Origin: Ramicandelaber brevisporus
Taxonomy: Eukaryota; Kickxellomycota; Ramicandelaberales; Ramicandelaberaceae
Length of the DNA stretch: 20,275 nt
Assembly: GCA_025201865.1 (NCBI GenBank)
Contig: MU602667.1
Span: 19,218 to 39,492, forward strand
Direction of reading: 5' to 3'
Shown piece after piece: positions 16,468 through 20,275 of the stretch. How positions within the stretch are numbered: the stretch's first letter is position 1; the number at the start of each line of letters is the position of its first letter. The position numbers and the translations under genes are program-made. The notes below the pieces were generated by a model. The model searched no databases. It saw only the letters and a program-made list of their open reading frames with translations, and was not told the DNA's origin.

Positions 16468-17619
16468 TCAAAAGTCGAGGGTGCCGCGCTCGGCCTGGCC
16501 GCGCTCCATGGCCTCGAACACGGCCTTGAAGTTGCCGACGCCGAAGCCGAGGTGGTTCTTGCGCTGCACAAGCTCGATGAAGAAGGTCGGCCGGTCCTGG
16601 CACGGCTGCGTGAACACCTGCAGCAGGTAGCCGCCTTCGTCGTAGTCGACCAGGATCTGCAGCGACTTGAGCACGTCGATGTCCTCCGACACCTTGCACG
16701 CCGACGTGGCCAGCCGCAGCTTGAGGTTGTCGTAGTACAGCGGCGGCACGGGGAGAATGTCGGTGCCGCGCGCACGCACCGCCGCCGTCGCCGCCACAAT
16801 GTCGTCCGTGTGCAGCGCAATGTGGTGCACGCCGGCGCCGCCGTTGAAGTCGACAAACTCCTGCACCTGCGACTTCTTGAGCCCGTTGGCCGGCTCGTTG
16901 ATCGGGATGCGGATGGTCTCGTCGTAGTCGGCCATCACAATCGACCGCAGCGCAGAGTACTCGGTGTACACCTGCGAGTCGTCGACGCTCCAGTAGCGGT
17001 GGAACCCCAGCTGGTGCAGATACTGGTCGGCCACCGGCGTCATGCTGCCGTCGGGCTGGTTGGCGACAAAGTGGTCGATGAAGTCGGTCGGCACATCCGG
17101 CAGCATGTCCTGCAGCGGATCGACGAAGCGCGGCGCAGCATAGCCCGGCAGAAAGGCGCCGCCGTAGCCACTGCGCTGCACAAACGTGTGCACAATGTCG
17201 CCGTACACGCCGATGGTGGCGAACACGGCCGTGCCGTCGTCGTCGGTCTCCTCCCACGGCTCGCGCACCACACGCGCGCCGCGCGCCACCGCCCCGGCAA
17301 AAATGGCGCGCGCATCGTCCACCTCGAAGGCAACGTCGCGCGGTGCGTCGCCGTGCATGCTCAGGAAGTCGGCCATGGCGGTGTTGCCTGGCGTGAGCGC
17401 CGACTGGAACGCAAACACCGTCTTGTTCTTGCGCACCACATGCGTCACGACGTCGCGGTGGCCCGTCTCGAGCCCGCGATATGCCGCCGCCTTGAAACCG
17501 AGCCGCGTCGTGTAGAACATGGCGGCCTGCTTGGCGTTGCTGACCCAGAACGTGACGTGGTGGAAGCCGAGGTAGTTGCCGTCGTCGAACTTCGGACCCT
17601 TGGACTCGTAGGTGGTCAT
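16468..17619 (-). CDS. HPD: 4-hydroxyphenylpyruvate dioxygenase
   Basis: HPPD converts 4-hydroxyphenylpyruvate to homogentisate, the second step of tyrosine breakdown, using non-haem Fe(II). The 383-residue protein matches the family throughout. It has the N-terminal domain start GFHHVTFWVSNAKQAAMFY and the metal-binding C-terminal barrel. The iron ligands are visible at H183 (IDHFVANQ), H266 (GVHHIALH) and E349 (FFIELVQRK), numbered as in the human enzyme. Other family signatures are NEPANGLKKSQVQEFVDF, GYLLQVFTQP, DRPTFFIE and the C-terminal GFGVGNFKAVFEAME. The first ATG is at 17619. A pyrimidine-rich CTCACTTGCCAG just upstream could be a 5'-UTR acceptor, with a TATA box at 18258-18264. 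The gene is strikingly rich in G/C-ending codons compared with most neighbours, although IMPDH also shows some bias. Confidence 0.97.
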   Translation of the reverse strand: MTTYESKGPKFDDGNYLGFHHVTFWVSNAKQAAMFYTTRLGFKAAAYRGLETGHRDVVTHVVRKNKTVFAFQSALTPGNTAMADFLSMHGDAPRDVAFEVDDARAIFAGAVARGARVVREPWEETDDDGTAVFATIGVYGDIVHTFVQRSGYGGAFLPGYAAPRFVDPLQDMLPDVPTDFIDHFVANQPDGSMTPVADQYLHQLGFHRYWSVDDSQVYTEYSALRSIVMADYDETIRIPINEPANGLKKSQVQEFVDFNGGAGVHHIALHTDDIVAATAAVRARGTDILPVPPLYYDNLKLRLATSACKVSEDIDVLKSLQILVDYDEGGYLLQVFTQPCQDRPTFFIELVQRKNHLGFGVGNFKAVFEAMERGQAERGTLDF

Positions 17620-17635
17620 TGGCGGTGCTGGCAAG

Positions 17636-18170
17636 TGAGTGAGTGGGTAGGTGAGCGAGTAGATGGGTGAGTATGTGGGTAGTGAGTAGGTGGGTTGGTG
17701 AGCAAGTGGATGGAGGTGTGGATTACAGCAAGCAGGTGGTTGACAGATAGATAGATGGGCAGATTAGCTGGTGGCTATGAACCGAATGGATGGACAAGTA
17801 AATGGATGCGTGGATGAGTAGGCAGATGGGTGAGCGGATGAGCGGATTAGCGGATTAGCAGGTGGCTGTGGAGCGACTGGGCAAGTGAGTGCGTGGATGT
17901 GGATGTGGATGTGGATGTGTGAAAGCGCGAAGGTGCGAATATGTGAATACGTGGATAGATACGTGAATGTGCGAGCGAGTGAATGTGTGAACAAGCAAAT
18001 GTACGAACAAGCAAATGTACGAACAAGCGAATATGTGAATGTACGAACGAGCGAATGTGTGAATACGTGAGCAAGTTAATACGTGAATGTGACTGTGTGG
18101 ATGAGCGAGTGAGCGACCAGATGGACAGCTGGCTGAATAGCTGGATGGGTGGAGAAACAGGCGGCCGGTG
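17636..18170. repeat. Degenerate minisatellite upstream of HPPD
   Basis: More than 500 bases are built from GTGAG/GTGGATG/GTGAATG words. The clearest parts are a GGATGT hexamer run (17893-17919) and three 16-bp copies of GAACAAGCAAATGTAC (17989-18036; the third has mismatches). All open frames here are low-complexity by-products of the repeat. Confidence 0.85.
17989..18036. repeat. 16-bp tandem repeat, three copies
   Basis: Copies at 17989-18004, 18005-18020 and 18021-18036. The first two are identical and the third differs at a few positions. It is nested in the larger minisatellite. Confidence 0.9.
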
Positions 18171-18257
18171 GCTGATATTGTAGTAGATGGCTGATGGGCA
18201 GAGCTGACGCAACGGTACTCGGTTCCTCACTCGATCTGTATGGCTGCTCTCCTCATT

Positions 18258-18264
18258 CTTTATA
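18258..18264 (-). promoter_or_regulatory. Candidate distal TATA box of HPPD
   Basis: TATAAAG on the minus strand in the context GCCGTATAAAGAATG. It is 640 bases from the HPPD start, so it would need a long leader or a 5'-UTR intron. An acceptor-like CACTTGCCAG sits at the start codon (AG at 17628-17629), which makes the intron model reasonable but unproven. Confidence 0.3.
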
Positions 18265-18737
18265 CGGCAAAGCCACGCGTGCCGCACAAAGCATCGCTGC
18301 CGCTGGAGAGGAGAGGAGACGCGCGCTTCCCACTGCTGATGCTGCCAATAATCTGCCGCCGCGCGCTGACTGGGCACAGCATGCCATCGGTATATTGTGG
18401 GTACGCAGCTTGCACATTGTGAGTATGCAGCATCTATGCTGTGAGTGAGTGCTCCGCATATTGTGAGAGTGTGGTGCGCATCTTCAGCCCGCAGTGGCGA
18501 TGCTTCGCAAGATGCTTCGCAAGATGCCTGAGTCTCTGCGCGCACTTCCCGCATCAAACCCCATCGCCAACCCGCACCCAACAAACAACGATCACCGCTG
18601 GGCAGCAATTACGCGCTCATCTACTCACACACGTAGGCAGTGTAACAGAATAGCAGAATAGCAGCGGAGCAGGACAAATCAATATCCAGCGTGCGTCTCA
18701 CGGCGCGGGTGGAATGCGCCACTTTGAGCAGCGGACA

Positions 18738-18963
18738 TTGAGTGTTGGTTGTTGAGCATTGGGCATTGATTGTTGAGCATTGAGCATTGGACACTGAACA
18801 GTGAGAACTGAGTAACGAACAATGAACAACGAACAATGAACAGTGAACAATGAGAACTGAACAGTTGACAATGAACAATGAGAATTGAACAATGAACATT
18901 GAACGCTGAGTGTTGAGCAACGAGCAATAGACGCCGAGCAGTGAGCTCAACACTGAGAACTGA
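18738..18963. repeat. Degenerate 7- to 10-bp repeat (GAGCATT / GAACAAT words)
   Basis: About 220 bases of TGAACAATGAACA-like and TTGAGCATTG-like words. The left half uses GAGCATT and the right half GAACAAT, as if one unit had diverged regionally. Confidence 0.8.
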
Positions 18964-19118
18964 ACAGCATGCTGAGCCTTGGGCCGTGAGTAGCATTCTG
19001 AACAGCTCACAGCCAGTCAAGCGTGGTACCCGCGCACAAAAGGAATGGCTGGTCACTCAGTCATCATGGACATCACCATGCATCACTCTGCATCGCACAG
19101 CATGCAACGTTGCACAGT

Positions 19119-19158
19119 ATCACACAGCATCACACAGCTTCACACAGCTCCACACAGC
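19119..19158. repeat. 10-bp repeat (TATCACACAG type), four copies
   Basis: Four decamers in a row that differ only in their first three bases, with looser copies of CACAGCAT/CATCAC words on either side (about 19070-19185). Confidence 0.8.
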
Positions 19159-19433
19159 ATTGCAAACCTTCACAAACCTTGACAAGAAACCCACAAAAAA
19201 GCACAGGATAGCACAGCAAACAACAAATCAACTCGCCGGTCGGTCGAATGCATGCATGGTGCGGCCAGCGTGGAGTGGAGTCACTCCGCGGAGCATCAAA
19301 GAGAAGCCATTCCACTCGGCGCTGCTCATTACCTCAAGTGGCGTCCAGCTCGCTCGGCGTCTAACTCGCCCGGCCAGTCTTTTAAACGCAGATGGTTGCA
19401 CCGAGAATGGAGTTAAAAGGATTAACAGCGGTC

Positions 19434-19572
19434 AACAATTAACGAATGACAATTAGTGAATAGCAAGTAACGAACAACGAATGTCAATTAACAATTGACG
19501 AATAACAGGTAGCAAAAACAAACAGGTAGCAACAATTAACAACTAATATCTAACAACAATTAACAACTAACA
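19434..19572. repeat. AACAATTAAC-type degenerate repeat
   Basis: AT-rich words AACAATTAACAACTAA, CAATTAACGAAT and AACAGGTAGCAA recur. The patch ends about 20 bases before the 3' end of the cysteine-rich gene. Confidence 0.75.
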
Positions 19573-19594
19573 ACACCACACATGAACAGCGACA

Positions 19595-20275
19595 TTAGCA
19601 GATCCCCAAGTCGTATCCGTTCAGCGTGCACAAGTAGCGCCACGGCGAACCGACGTTCTTGCCCTGGATCGGCGCCGCTTCGCACATTTTCTCGAGCGGC
19701 GTCAGGTCGCTCACCACGCCGCCAATCTCGTGCACCAGCGGCACCCAGTCCGGCAGCAGCGACGTCAGCAGCCCAACGAGGTGCTGCGCAAGCAGCGTCT
19801 TGCTGGCGGCCACGCACGTCAGCACGCAGCTGCTCCCGTGCAGCCATGCGTAGCACTTGTTTCCATAGCCGGCTTTGACGGCCGCAGTGTACAGATCGAG
19901 CATCTTGCTCATGGTGAGCCCGCCGCACACCTTCTCCTCCCAGACGATGCAGCGGTCGGTAAGCGGGATGCAGCCTTCGTAGAACCCGCCGACAAAGTCC
20001 ACCAGCCAGTCGTCAGACGTGCAGCCGACCTTCTGCAGCGCAGTGATGTTGCCGGTGAACGGGACCGCGCCAGGCCGACGCAGCGCGCGTGGAAGTGCGG
20101 CCGGGTGTGTATATGGATGGGTATCTGGATGGGTATATATATGTCCATCTGGAAGTGTATCTGGAAGCACACTAGGAACTACACTAGGAACTACACTAGG
20201 AACTACACTAGGAATCGCACTTGGAAATACACCTGGAAGCGCATTTGGAAGCGCAAGAACGACAGCACTAGAAAT
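19595..20275 (-). CDS. Cysteine-rich, probably extracellular protein with PSVV repeats (5' end outside window)
   Basis: No family is recognised. The visible part is 226 codons plus the stop and stays open to the right edge, so the start is missing. Its beginning is a repeat of four-residue units around Pro (PSVV four times, flanked by looser LPNALPGVFPSA and LPDTLPD). A His/Thr/Pro stretch follows (YTHPDTHPYTHP). The last 150 residues form a domain with ten cysteines, an even number that suits disulfides. Motifs include VGCTSDDWLVDFVGGFYEGC, DRCIVWEEKVCGG, GNKCYAWLHGSSCVLTC and a closing GSPWRYLCTLNGYDLGIC. A secreted or surface location is inferred from the cysteines and the Pro-rich stalk; no signal peptide can be seen. 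The domain part is GC-rich, like HPPD. Confidence 0.7.
   Translation of the reverse strand: MSSAVVLALPNALPGVFPSAIPSVVPSVVPSVVPSVLPDTLPDGHIYTHPDTHPYTHPAALPRALRRPGAVPFTGNITALQKVGCTSDDWLVDFVGGFYEGCIPLTDRCIVWEEKVCGGLTMSKMLDLYTAAVKAGYGNKCYAWLHGSSCVLTCVAASKTLLAQHLVGLLTSLLPDWVPLVHEIGGVVSDLTPLEKMCEAAPIQGKNVGSPWRYLCTLNGYDLGIC
20171..20218 (-). repeat. 12-bp coding tandem repeat (PSVV units)
   Basis: Plus-strand unit ACTAGGAACTAC: three perfect copies at 20171-20206 and a fourth, diverged one. The unit is a multiple of three and keeps the reading frame, encoding Pro-Ser-Val-Val. Confidence 0.92.

Larger units (their letters stand above)
18171..19594. other. Gene-poor region with several repeat families
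   Basis: No supported gene. The first 500 bases are non-repetitive and contain a minus-strand TATA box that may serve HPPD. The rest contains three more repeat patches, listed separately, around a short unique block (about 19200-19420). Confidence 0.55.

Noticed and set aside
16552-17670. 372-codon plus-strand frame opposite HPPD
   Set aside because: It is an antisense frame kept open by high GC content. The minus strand has all HPPD motifs and iron ligands.
18941-19456. 171-codon plus-strand frame in the repeat region
   Set aside because: It starts with GTG and runs through degenerate CACACAG repeats. There is no domain and no promoter.
17636-19572. CRISPR array or telomere repeat
   Set aside because: The units are degenerate, 6-16 bp long, without regular spacers, and none matches a known telomere unit.

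Overview
This window is nuclear DNA from a single-celled or simple eukaryote. The genes are monocistronic and lie on both strands. At least two are split by canonical GTATGT...AG introns, and several are preceded by TATA boxes. Many proteins carry Asn, Gln, Ala/Pro or His runs. The product set (Aurora kinase, RNase H2A, coatomer zeta, Prp18, ALYREF, IMPDH, HPPD) is housekeeping. The low-complexity content would fit an early-diverging fungus, an amoebozoan or another unicellular opisthokont relative, but I cannot name the organism from sequence alone.

Layout. 1-1791 (-): a spliced gene of unknown function that runs off the left edge. 1792-2740: no supported coding gene. 2741-3358 (-): a small single-pass membrane protein of unknown function. 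3703-4970 (+): an Aurora-type kinase with an unusual interruption in the catalytic core. It converges on RNase H2 subunit A (5080-6216, -). 6217-7271: largely non-coding, ending in the TATA promoter of a 55-residue Gly/Tyr-rich small protein (7272-7439, +), which converges on coatomer zeta (7579-8214, -). Coatomer zeta is head-to-head with Prp18 (8437-9243, +). Prp18 converges on a divergent ALYREF-like protein (9363-10355, -), which is head-to-head with a standard ALYREF/Yra1 (10596-11621, +). Then IMP dehydrogenase (12105-14000, +, one intron, CCAAT and TATA promoter) converges on an Ala/Gln/Pro-rich protein (14205-15785, -). After an AT-rich spacer comes 4-hydroxyphenylpyruvate dioxygenase (16468-17619, -). 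About 2 kb of degenerate minisatellites follow, and then the 3' part of a cysteine-rich, probably extracellular protein that runs off the right edge (19595-20275, -).

Functional links. Three genes concern mRNA processing and export: Prp18 (second splicing step) and two ALYREF paralogs (coupling of splicing to export). They sit side by side in divergent or convergent pairs. The others belong to unrelated routes: mitosis, removal of ribonucleotides from DNA, COPI vesicles, guanine nucleotide synthesis and tyrosine catabolism.

The observations most worth checking are the 152-bp non-consensus interruption of the Aurora gene flanked by a CATC repeat, the head-to-head ALYREF pair with unequal motif retention, the repeated-module protein at 14205-15785, and the repeat-linked cysteine-rich protein at the right edge. 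I saw no tRNA, rRNA, CRISPR array or recognisable transposase.
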